Source: an uncultured Terriglobus sp. (GTDB taxonomy: Bacteria > Acidobacteriota > Terriglobia > Terriglobales > Acidobacteriaceae). Taken from it: DNA of 20,428 bases. Shown in pieces: positions 1-7,765 of the stretch; the stretch's first letter is position 1, and every line of letters begins with the position of its first letter. A program made the position numbers and the translations under genes. The DNA lies in the NCBI GenBank assembly GCA_937871605.1, contig CALMRM010000214.1, positions 1 through 20,428 on the forward strand. The letters run 5' to 3'. The notes beneath the pieces are model-generated. The model searched no databases and was not told where the DNA came from. It worked only from the letters and a program-made list of their open reading frames with translations.

Positions 1-359
1 GCGTTGATGATGGCCAGGCTGCCGGGCAGAAGGAGTGCGCCGCCCGCGCCTTGAAATCCGCGCGCCGCGATCAATGCGGTGATCGAGTTGCTCACGCCGC
101 AGCACGCGGAACCGAGCGCAAACAGGGCGACGCCGATCAGGAAAATTTTGCGCCGGCCATGTATATCGCCGAGCGATCCGCCCACCAGAAGAAGCGAACA
201 CAGGAAAAGCGCGTAGGACTCCACGATCCACTGCATCTGATTGGCAGTCGCGTGGAATGCACCTTGCATCGCCGGTAGCGCAACAGTAATCGCGCTTCCG
301 TCGATAAAGGCCATGCTCGATGCAAGAATCGTGGCCGCAAGCCCCCAGCGGCCATACAC
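1..359 (-). CDS. MFS drug exporter (DHA2/EmrB-QacA type), N-terminal part
   Basis: This is the first ~120 residues of a multi-spanning inner-membrane transporter, probably a proton-driven drug or metabolite exporter; the rest lies beyond the window edge. The reading frame shows TM1 with MAFIDGSAITVALPAMQ (the D-x-T-x-V-x-x-ALP motif typical of 14-TM DHA2 exporters), then TM2 with QWIVESYALF. The MFS loop motif A GGSLGDIHGRRKIF follows, then TM3 and the start of TM4 (RGFQGAGGALLLPGSLAIIN). The start is uncertain. I chose the GTG at 359 because it leaves a short cytoplasmic tail before TM1. The first ATG is at 314 and would cut into TM1, and the frame stays open up to a stop at 429-431. No good ribosome binding site marks any of these starts. 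The substrate cannot be told from this fragment. Family call is firm; exact subfamily is inferred. Confidence 0.85.
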   Translation of the reverse strand, partial: MYGRWGLAATILASSMAFIDGSAITVALPAMQGAFHATANQMQWIVESYALFLCSLLLVGGSLGDIHGRRKIFLIGVALFALGSACCGVSNSITALIAARGFQGAGGALLLPGSLAIIN

Positions 360-856
360 CGCGCCCGGACCCGAACTGCTTTTATGGCTGTCGGTCGATC
401 TTGTCTGCAGAAGCTCTCCCGTGACAGTTCACGCTTGACGCGAAGGAATGTGTTTCGGCGACCATCTGCGCGTGAGAACTGCCGACGCATACGCGTTCAC
501 GCAGGCAGACATGCTGGAGCCCCGCTCCTGACAATACCATCGTCGCGGGCCGGGCACCCAGCAGCTCACGAGCGTGGGTTCCATGTGGCTTTCTTAAAAC
601 ACGCGTTTTATGCGCCCAGGCGAGCGAGTTGACGAGTGCTGGTCCGCTTGCTAAGCCGGGCGCGCCGAAGAAACGTGAGCTATTTGTCGAGGCACAGCGG
701 TCGGACGTCGTCTCGCAGGGGTACCGGCAGGAACACTGGGCAACATCTTGGTTGCGCGGCTAGGACACAACCGCTCGCCCGCGAATCCCACTATACAGAA
801 TAAGCATTATCAGACATAGCTTCTACAGACGGCTTCTGCTCCTGACAGCCACTTGC
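360..856. other. Intergenic region without a convincing gene
   Basis: Nearly 500 bp separate the exporter start from the stop codon of the secreted protein. Short open frames exist on both strands, but none has a signal peptide, domain motif or ribosome binding site. The only structure I can point to is a small A/T-rich palindrome at 595-610. Because both flanking genes are on minus, this stretch must hold the exporter promoter, but no clear -35/-10 pair was found. Confidence 0.5.
595..610. promoter_or_regulatory. Small A/T-rich palindrome (possible operator)
   Basis: TAAAAC-ACGC-GTTTTA is a perfect 6-bp inverted repeat in otherwise GC-rich DNA, about 240 bp upstream of the exporter start. 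It could be a regulator binding site or chance; no second copy was seen nearby. Confidence 0.2.
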
Positions 857-2974
857 TTACTTGGCGTACCAAAGGCCTGTCGAAGGCGTGTAGCACGCGC
901 GGTATGGTGTGCCAGCGGCGGCAGCGAGCGTACTTTTGAACTGACCCAGGCCCGTACCCGCCAGGAATGTCACCGCCACGTCCGTAATGAAGTCCACGCA
1001 TCCGCCCGCACCCGCACCCGCTCGCGCCGCCATGCCAGGTAGCGGCGTCATGGTGTGAATGGGCTGGGTCCCGGTGATGTGGAAGAGGCCCGTGGCGGGT
1101 GTGATGGTGTCGGCTGCCACAACTGTGCTCTCGACGACACCATTGCCGCCGCTCACCATCGTGCATGGTGTGCCGGCGCCCTGCGATGTACCGAGAGTCA
1201 CAGTGGTGGCATTCTCCATCGCATTGGGTGTAAGTGGACACCCGCTGAACCCGGCCGTTAAGCCCTGTGGAAAGACAAGGCCTGCGGCTCCATTGGGCGA
1301 GTTCCAGAATTTGTAGACGAACGATTCCCGTGCGTAGCGGCCCGTGTGGCTGTACACCTTCGCGTGTTCGTTTAAGTTGTTGAAATACCCTTCACCTGTG
1401 CTCCAGTTGGCCCACACCGCCCACTCCGCGTCTTTGGGGCAGCCAGGCTCAAACACAGCGGGGCCGCCCTGGCAGTTGTAGGTGATCAGCAGCCCCCGCT
1501 TTGGCGCGAAGGCAGATGTCATCAGCGAGTTGAAAGCGCCAAGCTCCTTGAGATCGCCGTACGCACCCACCGGCAGAATGTCCGGTAGCGGATGCATGCC
1601 TGTCCCGGCCACGGTTCGGTCGTGCCGGTTCGCCAATTGCACGGCAAAGATGGATGGAACATTGTCATTGACCACCACACCATCAATCTTGCTGTTGTAG
1701 CTGAACTGTGTGGGAAAGATGAAGTCGTCACGCACATACAGGCTGGTGCTGGGTGGCAGCAGTTCAGACACTGTATGGCCCGGTTGCAGGGCGAGTACGT
1801 TCCAACCAAGCCGCATGTAGCCATCGTGGCTGGCGCCGGTGCCTGCTTTTGCAGGATCCTCCGTGCTGGCGACGTAGGCGGCGTCGTAAATGGCAATGCC
1901 GTTCGTACCCGCGGCAGTGTAATTCTTGGCAAACCACTCCAAGCTCGCGCCACCGCGCTGCCCGCCACCAATGGCCGTCCAGTACACCGTGTCTGCTGAG
2001 GCGTTACCCAGGATGGCATATCCGATGTTGCTGCCTGTATACGTCCTGTCCAGCGTAAGCACGGCCTCTCGGGGCGTGGTGAAAAAGATCAGCGGCGCCC
2101 CGGAGGCGCTGCTGTGGGGCCAGCGATGCCCTTGCAGCGTCAGGACCGCACCGTTGGCGGTGTAGGTACCGCAGTCGATCTCCGCGCTGAATGGACCGTT
2201 GATGCACCAGGAACCAGCTTTCGGCACAGGTCCGGTTGCCCCTGCAATGGTGACTGCGACCGTGTCGCCGTTCAGTGCGTCAGCCGTATCTGGCACGCCC
2301 GCCGGTATGGTGGCGTGCACCGTCACTGCTAGGTTGGGCGAGCCACTCAGGTGCATGATCCCCAGCGCAGAAGCGCTCGGAACGGTCAGAGCGGTCACCG
2401 TGCCGCGGTACACCGGGCCTGCGGTCTCATCAATCAACCAACGCTGCCCGCCCGAGCAGTTCATGTCTTCCATGGCTGCCATGCCGCAGTTGTCGGTCGG
2501 CTTGGTCATGATTTCGCTGCGGTCACCCGTCACGGTCGTGAGCGTTCCGGTGTAGCTGCGCACGGGCATGACTGCGTCGTGGTACAGCTTGCAGGCCTCG
2601 TCGGAGGATGCCGTCAACGCGCAAATCGTGTTCCAGTAGTTGCGATAGCCGCCAAAGTCGCCCGGGCTGAGCTTGGCCGCAACGACATTCCGTGCCTCGG
2701 AGATGCCAGGGGTGGCGAAAATATCGACTTGAGAGGTCGCGTGAAACGACCGCAGATACACAGAGTTGTTCAGCTGATTGCCAAAGCCCACGTTGCGACC
2801 CAACGTATTGTCCAGCACAAGCTGCGGTGCTGCATTGATGGAGCCATCACCCTTGGCCGAGCCCTGCCCCGCCCTGGTGTAGGTAGGCGAGAATACCTGA
2901 GCCGTCTGCGCCCAGGAGCTTGTGCCCTCTGCCCAGAGACAGACCAACAACAGGCAAAATACGACAGCTCGCAT
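857..2974 (-). CDS. Large secreted protein of unknown function
   Basis: A 705-residue protein with no recognised catalytic domain. The frame is open a further 81 codons upstream, but the start at 2974 is chosen because it gives a clean signal peptide (MRAVVFCLLLVCLWAEGTSSWAQ, cleavage near residue 23) and has AGGAG 9 nt before the ATG. The mature protein is rich in Thr, Gly, Ala, Asn and aromatic residues and low in Lys, with scattered Cys pairs, which fits a beta-rich exported protein. The last ~88 residues (from about 618) resemble a module seen at the end of many acidobacterial and phage structural proteins: I-x-GT-x-x-I, a hydrophobic strand with FITD, then a terminal Y-TPSTGLWYAK. That resemblance is from memory. 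Adhesin, surface or cell-envelope structural protein is a guess. It is transcribed alone and is divergent from the acyltransferase. Confidence 0.75.
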   Translation of the reverse strand: MRAVVFCLLLVCLWAEGTSSWAQTAQVFSPTYTRAGQGSAKGDGSINAAPQLVLDNTLGRNVGFGNQLNNSVYLRSFHATSQVDIFATPGISEARNVVAAKLSPGDFGGYRNYWNTICALTASSDEACKLYHDAVMPVRSYTGTLTTVTGDRSEIMTKPTDNCGMAAMEDMNCSGGQRWLIDETAGPVYRGTVTALTVPSASALGIMHLSGSPNLAVTVHATIPAGVPDTADALNGDTVAVTIAGATGPVPKAGSWCINGPFSAEIDCGTYTANGAVLTLQGHRWPHSSASGAPLIFFTTPREAVLTLDRTYTGSNIGYAILGNASADTVYWTAIGGGQRGGASLEWFAKNYTAAGTNGIAIYDAAYVASTEDPAKAGTGASHDGYMRLGWNVLALQPGHTVSELLPPSTSLYVRDDFIFPTQFSYNSKIDGVVVNDNVPSIFAVQLANRHDRTVAGTGMHPLPDILPVGAYGDLKELGAFNSLMTSAFAPKRGLLITYNCQGGPAVFEPGCPKDAEWAVWANWSTGEGYFNNLNEHAKVYSHTGRYARESFVYKFWNSPNGAAGLVFPQGLTAGFSGCPLTPNAMENATTVTLGTSQGAGTPCTMVSGGNGVVESTVVAADTITPATGLFHITGTQPIHTMTPLPGMAARAGAGAGGCVDFITDVAVTFLAGTGLGQFKSTLAAAAGTPYRACYTPSTGLWYAK

Positions 2975-3016
2975 GGTCACGCTCCTGTGCCGCCTGCCAC
3001 TCCAGACGGTCTCAGG

Positions 3017-3022
3017 ATCATA
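3017..3022 (-). promoter_or_regulatory. Candidate -10 box for the secreted protein
   Basis: On the minus strand this reads TATGAT (5 of 6 to TATAAT), 42 nt before the start at 2974, leaving room for a short leader with its AGGAG. No convincing -35 hexamer sits upstream, so this is a weak call. A 6-bp inverted repeat CAGCCA/TGGCTG at 3044-3063 lies where a -35 would be and might bind a regulator. Confidence 0.35.
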
Positions 3023-3124
3023 ATCGGTGCCCAATGGTCCTGCCAGCCACTGCTGACTGGCTGCTGCGTGTAGAGTCACATGCTGAACACGGCACAAGGC
3101 GCTTCCTTCCAGTTGTGGCTTGAT

Positions 3125-3130
3125 TAGACT
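3125..3130 (+). promoter_or_regulatory. Candidate -10 box for the acyltransferase (leaderless start)
   Basis: TAGACT (4 of 6 to TATAAT) ends 6 nt before the GTG start at 3137, so transcription would begin at or next to the start codon. There is no Shine-Dalgarno sequence before this GTG, which agrees. No good -35 was found. Confidence 0.35.
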
Positions 3131-3136
3131 AGCTGG

Positions 3137-4255
3137 GTGAAGCGAATTGAGACCTTGGATGGCTGGCGCGGCCTTGCGATCGTGTGTGTTCTGGTGAACC
3201 ACCTGGCGTCGTATCAAGCACGCGCTGGTTACGTTCTCGGGCTACACGTAGGTGTTTTCCCGCTGAGCTTAGGCGGTTTCGGCGTTGACGTGTTTTTCCT
3301 CTTGAGCGGCTTCATCATCACACTTCGACTCCTGGAAGAGCGAGAGAACACAGGTAACATCGACCTTCAGGCGTTTTATGTGCGCCGCGCGTTCCGCATT
3401 CTTCCACCGGCGCTCCTTTACCTTGCGTGCCTGTGTGCCATCGCACAGATCAGAACTATTTCTGACTTCAGCTGGAGCGGCGTGGCCGGTGCGCTGTTCT
3501 TTTTTCGTAATTACCAGACCTGGTATGGCAACTTTGGCATCTACACAGCACATTTCTGGTCGCTGGCTATTGAGGAGCACTTCTATCTTCTTTGGCCCGG
3601 TCTGCTCGCTCTAGCGGCGAAGCGAACAGCTTTCAGCATTGCCGTTGTGGCTGCCGTTGCTTGCTCTGCCTGGCGCCACTACGACATAGCTACCGCGGCC
3701 TCGTTCCATTGGGCGTGGATCCACCCACACGGAACCATGTTTCCAGTTCGCACGGACGTCCGCCTTGACGGCATGCTTCTAGGGGCCGCCCTTGCGATCG
3801 CTTTCAGCAATCCCTCGTTTCGAAGCAGAGTGGCTGGGCTGCACCGATCGCTGCCACTTTGCTTCCTGACCTTGGCCCTTGTTGTTACCCGGCTGAATCT
3901 TCTTCAGCCTTCCTTGCTCGCAAACGTCTTCATCGGAGTGGCGATGTGCTTCAGCGCCTTCCAAACAACTAAGGGCGTCCTACACAAGGTTCTAAACTCA
4001 TCGTTTCTGCTATGGTTAGGTCGCATTTCCTACGGCCTATACATTTGGCAACAGCTCTTCCTGCTACATCCTGCAGACGGCAGTCATCCCATGGGCCTAC
4101 TAAACCGCGCCCCGTGGAACTTACTGGCGGCCTTGGCAATGGCCGAACTTAGTTATCGACTGCTTGACAGAAAGCTGGTCCCGCTTAGCAGGCAATGGCA
4201 TGCGCGACGACCGACCTCCCGCGCACAGGAGGCCGTGCTCTACACACAGCGATAG
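3137..4255 (+). CDS. Acyltransferase-3 family membrane protein (OafA/YrhL type)
   Basis: A 372-residue integral membrane O-acyltransferase, the family that moves acetyl or other acyl groups onto surface sugars, peptidoglycan, antibiotics or lipids. It opens with the family signature ETLDGWRGLAIVCVLVNH, including the conserved His22. FGVDVFFLLSGFIIT, the cytoplasmic R-x-x-R motif YVRRAFRILPP, and HFWSLAIEEHFYLLWP follow, each typical of the family. About ten hydrophobic segments cover the length. No C-terminal SGNH domain is present, so this is the short form. The start is GTG at 3137, where the family homology begins. Third codon positions are visibly less GC-rich than in the ccm genes, with many CTT, CTA and CGT codons, so it may have been acquired by transfer. 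The acceptor molecule cannot be deduced. It is a single gene, divergent from the secreted protein. Confidence 0.93.
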   Translation: MKRIETLDGWRGLAIVCVLVNHLASYQARAGYVLGLHVGVFPLSLGGFGVDVFFLLSGFIITLRLLEERENTGNIDLQAFYVRRAFRILPPALLYLACLCAIAQIRTISDFSWSGVAGALFFFRNYQTWYGNFGIYTAHFWSLAIEEHFYLLWPGLLALAAKRTAFSIAVVAAVACSAWRHYDIATAASFHWAWIHPHGTMFPVRTDVRLDGMLLGAALAIAFSNPSFRSRVAGLHRSLPLCFLTLALVVTRLNLLQPSLLANVFIGVAMCFSAFQTTKGVLHKVLNSSFLLWLGRISYGLYIWQQLFLLHPADGSHPMGLLNRAPWNLLAALAMAELSYRLLDRKLVPLSRQWHARRPTSRAQEAVLYTQR

Positions 4256-4266
4256 CAGCCCGCAGG

Positions 4267-4292
4267 CCGCCTTATTCTTACAGAATGGGCGG
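4267..4292. terminator. Hairpin just after the acyltransferase gene
   Basis: CCGCC-TT-ATTCT-TAC-AGAAT-G-GGCGG folds as two stacked 5-bp stems with a small internal loop, starting 12 nt after the stop codon. No T-run follows on either strand, so it may be an RNA-stabilising 3' hairpin rather than a classical terminator. Confidence 0.4.
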
Positions 4293-4332
4293 TCACACCA
4301 GTGAATAAGCCACTATCGCCGCTACGGCAGAT

Positions 4333-4361
4333 GGCAGCTGACGGTGCCCCTGCTGCCTTTT
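4333..4361 (+). terminator. Candidate rho-independent terminator
   Basis: GGCAGC and GCTGCC pair as a 6-bp stem around a 13-nt loop and are followed directly by TTTT. It would end plus-strand transcripts of the acyltransferase before they run into the oppositely oriented tRNA gene. The stem is short and the loop large, so the call is moderate. Confidence 0.45.
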
Positions 4362-4399
4362 CCGTGCTTCTGAGCGCTGCCTGAGCGGTAAAGCAATGA

Positions 4400-4487
4400 T
4401 GGCGGAGAGACAGGGATTCGAACCCTGGATACCTTGCGGTATACACGCTTTCCAAGCGTGCGCGATCGGCCACTCTGCCATCTCTCC
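4400..4487 (-). tRNA. tRNA-Ser(GGA)
   Basis: The minus strand folds into a complete class II tRNA. It has the 7-bp acceptor stem GGAGAGA/TCTCTCC, discriminator G and an encoded CCA end. The D-arm is GGCAGAGTGGCC, and the anticodon stem CACGC/GCGTG encloses loop TTGGAAA. A long variable arm with an ATACC-GCAA-GGTAT hairpin is present, and the T-arm is CAGGG-TTCGAAT-CCCTG. The anticodon GGA is at 4451-4453, reading UCC and UCU. The long variable arm identifies serine. It lies 87 bp downstream of the enolase stop on the same strand, so it could be read through from enolase or have its own promoter; TATTCT about 9 nt upstream is a possible -10. Confidence 0.97.
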
Positions 4488-4522
4488 AGTGTCATGAGAA
4501 TACCATCCATCACGCCCCCAGA

Positions 4523-4546
4523 CTGCCTCGGATCGAATCAAGGCAG
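4523..4546 (-). terminator. Hairpin downstream of enolase
   Basis: CTGCCT/AGGCAG pair around an inner GAT/ATC pair with loop CGA, about 30 nt after the enolase stop and before the tRNA. There is no T-run, so it is either a weak terminator or an mRNA 3'-end structure or processing signal between eno and the tRNA. Confidence 0.35.
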
Positions 4547-4574
4547 GTCCGCGGCGAGGATGGCCCTCACGCAA

Positions 4575-5864
<1,290 letters not shown>

Positions 5865-6050
5865 GGTGCCTTTCTGTTCAGGTGCTGCTGCCGGTGCAAG
5901 CCCATGGGCGAGTACGCGGTGAAACAGCCTGTCGTTCAGCCGGGGCCGGCGGTCCACCGCCACCCGGCCACCACTGGCCGCCACAATACTCTCCACAAGT
6001 TGAGCCATGGTGTCTCACGCGCCAACGTGCGTCGTCGCCGCTGTCCGGTG

Positions 6051-6059
6051 ATTCTAGCA
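6051..6059 (-). promoter_or_regulatory. Extended -10 promoter for enolase
   Basis: The minus strand reads TGC-TAGAAT, an extended -10 (TGn plus 5 of 6 to TATAAT). No good -35 is visible, which is normal for extended -10 promoters. Transcription would start near 6044, giving an mRNA leader of about 180 nt before the enolase ATG. Confidence 0.5.
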
Positions 6060-6086
6060 AACCCAAGCGGACGGGGCGCTACAGGA

Positions 6087-6111
6087 CATGCGCATCCCAC
6101 ACGTGCGCATG
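6087..6111. promoter_or_regulatory. Perfect 8-bp inverted repeat between eno and the next gene
   Basis: CATGCGCA and TGCGCATG form a perfect inverted repeat with a 9-nt spacer (half-site centres 17 bp apart). It lies upstream of the enolase -10 on one side and upstream of the 6223 gene on the other. The geometry suits a dimeric regulator; it could also fold as RNA in a plus-strand transcript. Confidence 0.4.
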
Positions 6112-6222
6112 CAAGAGAGGTTGACGCTTCAGGTTCAGGCTGACAGAACGGCTACGCAACCCTACCAATTTCATCTAGCCTTGCTCCCAGATGCGCCGCA
6201 AGCGTGGCGCGGGAGCCGACCT

Positions 6223-7170
6223 GTGAGAGCACACCTGGCACTTGCCGTCCTTTTAGCTGCCACTCCCCTCTCCGCTCAGCAGAGCGGCGTTTCGCACCCG
6301 CCTGACGCGGTGGTGGAGGACGTGCCCACTCCCATCGCCAAGCCATCGGCGGCCGTGCGGGCAGTGCCAGCGGATACCGAGGTCTACCAGCCGTACCGGC
6401 CTGAGGTCACGCTGCACACGCGCGTGGACGCGGCAGCGCCCGCCGACCCCGATGCCGGCATTGTGACGGACGTGCCCCGCAGGCCCAACGAACTGCCGGT
6501 GGGCACAACGTTGCGCATGCGGATGCGTACGGCCGTCGCCACGGACGAAACACAGCCGAACACGCCCTTTCTCGCAGATCTGACCGAGAACGTGGAGAGT
6601 GATGGCCGTGTGGTGCTGCCGGCCGGGTCCACCGTGGAAGGCACGATTACGCAGGCGCGCGGTGGTCGTCGCATACGCGGAGCCGCGGTCATCCATCTAC
6701 AGGCCCAGGCCGTAGTGCTGCCCGATGGCACACGCATGCCGCTGCGCGCTGCCGTGGTTGATACCGACCAATACGCCAGCACGCGCGTGGATGACGAGGG
6801 CAACATCGTGCGCAAGGATCACGTGGGCGCTACCCTGGCCGCCATGTCGCTGGCTACGGGCGGCGCTGCTGCCGCGGGCGGTGTGCTGGGCGGACCGGCA
6901 GGCGCGCTCATCGGTGCGGGCGTGGGTGCGGGTGTCAGCACGGCATGGTGGCTCAAGCAGGACCGCCAGGCACACCTGCCGCAGAACACCCTGGTCACGC
7001 TTGGTCTGACAGAACCGTTGGTCATTGGAAAGTTGGTGCGCGAACCGAACTTCTCGTCCACGCAGCCCATCCCCGCAAGCCCAGCGTCTCAAAACTCCGT
7101 CGCGCCAGTGCAGGCCTACGCTCCCGCGCCGATAGGCGCGGCACCACAGAGCTTTGTTCCCTCGAATTGA
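6223..7170 (+). CDS. Secreted glycine-zipper protein with TrbI/VirB10-like segment
   Basis: A 315-residue exported protein of unknown role. The frame is open 45 codons further upstream, but the GTG at 6223 gives an ideal signal peptide (residues 1-18, ending PLSAQ) and has GGGAG 7 nt before it. Residues 19-88 are Pro/Ala/Val-rich and probably unstructured. Residues 89-205 (ELPVGTTLRMRMRTAVATDE through DGRVVLPAGSTVEGTI and the VLPDGTRMPLRAAVVD strand) resemble the beta-barrel pattern of TrbI/VirB10 C-terminal domains. Residues 207-240 are a Gly/Ala-rich helix of glycine-zipper type. A further beta segment at 255-272 and a Pro/Ala/Ser tail follow. No secretion-system partners lie nearby, so a cell-envelope role unrelated to conjugation is likelier. 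Similarity is by pattern only. Confidence 0.75.
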   Translation: MRAHLALAVLLAATPLSAQQSGVSHPPDAVVEDVPTPIAKPSAAVRAVPADTEVYQPYRPEVTLHTRVDAAAPADPDAGIVTDVPRRPNELPVGTTLRMRMRTAVATDETQPNTPFLADLTENVESDGRVVLPAGSTVEGTITQARGGRRIRGAAVIHLQAQAVVLPDGTRMPLRAAVVDTDQYASTRVDDEGNIVRKDHVGATLAAMSLATGGAAAAGGVLGGPAGALIGAGVGAGVSTAWWLKQDRQAHLPQNTLVTLGLTEPLVIGKLVREPNFSSTQPIPASPASQNSVAPVQAYAPAPIGAAPQSFVPSN

Positions 7171-7195
7171 CGTGCAGCGCGGTCCGGGCTAGCCT
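7167..7195 (+). promoter_or_regulatory. Promoter for the small secreted protein (leaderless start)
   Basis: TTGACG (7167-7172), a 17-nt spacer and TAGCCT (7190-7195). The -35 overlaps the stop codon of the previous gene. The predicted transcription start falls within a few bases of the ATG at 7205, and no Shine-Dalgarno sequence precedes that ATG. Confidence 0.5.
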
Positions 7196-7204
7196 GCATT
7201 CGTC

Positions 7205-7723
7205 ATGAATCCCACGGTGCAGCACGTCAGAACGCGGTTGTTTCTCCTGCTCGTCCTCTCACTGGTCATTACGCATGTCGCGACCGCTCAACTCCCCAGC
7301 CCAGCACAGCCGTCGCCTGCTCCGGCGCAAGCCTTCCAAGCTATTCATCTGCTGTGGGTCGACACGCAGCAGCCCCATGCGGAAGAGCGCATGCGTATGG
7401 CACTCGCAGGGCTGAACGAGGCGATCCGCAAAGCTGGTTGCGCAGACTGCGTCTATCACCTGTGGCGTGTCAGCGAAGGATCGCCCGGCAGTTACAACTA
7501 CATGCAACAGTCAGACTGGCCTAGTCGCGCCCTCTACGACAAAGTTCACAGCAGCCCAGACTACACCGCTGCCTCGCAGGCGTGGGCAGCGCTTCGTTCC
7601 GTGGTGACACGAGAAGTCTATGTCCGGCAAAACGAGGTGCCCGTACAAAGCGGGCCGGGTACCATGGCAGCGTTGCGGGGACCTGGCAGTCGAGCGGCCA
7701 TCGAACTTCCTACGTCTAAGTAA
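7205..7723 (+). CDS. Small secreted protein, possible ferredoxin-like alpha/beta fold
   Basis: A 172-residue protein with a signal peptide (hydrophobic core LFLLLVLSLVITHV, cleavage after ATAQ near residue 29). A Pro/Ala/Ser linker runs to about residue 43. The folded part (about 44-145) runs strand-helix-strand-helix-strand: AIHLLWVDTQ, EERMRMALAGLNEAIRKAG, CVYHLWRVSEG, then a helix with SRALYDKVHSSPDYTAASQAWAALRS and the strand EVYVRQNEV. This order resembles dimeric alpha-beta barrel (ABM/NIPSNAP-like) proteins, which is a guess from pattern. Two Cys sit close together (GCADC). The C-terminal 30 residues look disordered. It is 34 bp downstream of the glycine-zipper gene but has its own promoter. 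No specific function can be assigned. Confidence 0.75.
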   Translation: MNPTVQHVRTRLFLLLVLSLVITHVATAQLPSPAQPSPAPAQAFQAIHLLWVDTQQPHAEERMRMALAGLNEAIRKAGCADCVYHLWRVSEGSPGSYNYMQQSDWPSRALYDKVHSSPDYTAASQAWAALRSVVTREVYVRQNEVPVQSGPGTMAALRGPGSRAAIELPTSK

Positions 7724-7746
7724 CGCAATGCATCCTAAACGGTAGG

Positions 7747-7764
7747 TTGCAGTGTGGACTGCAA
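7747..7764. terminator. Hairpin between two convergent genes
   Basis: TTGCAGT-GTGG-ACTGCAA is a perfect 7-bp stem with a 4-nt loop, filling the 42-bp gap between the plus-strand secreted-protein stop and the minus-strand kinase stop. It lacks a long T-run on either side, but its position fits a shared bidirectional terminator. Confidence 0.5.
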
Positions 7765-7765
7765 G

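Noticed and set aside
384..632. 82-codon open frame on plus upstream of the exporter
   Set aside because: Arg/Ser/Ala-rich translation, no ribosome binding site, no motif; it looks like chance in GC-rich intergenic DNA.
4240..4574. Short open frames over and beside the tRNA gene on minus
   Set aside because: They translate the tRNA sequence itself; the clover-leaf explains this stretch.
5865..6008. Enolase starting at 6008 with a 48-residue extension as the main product
   Set aside because: The extension does not resemble enolase, and the ATG at 5864 gives the standard length with an acceptable ribosome binding site. Kept only as a finding.
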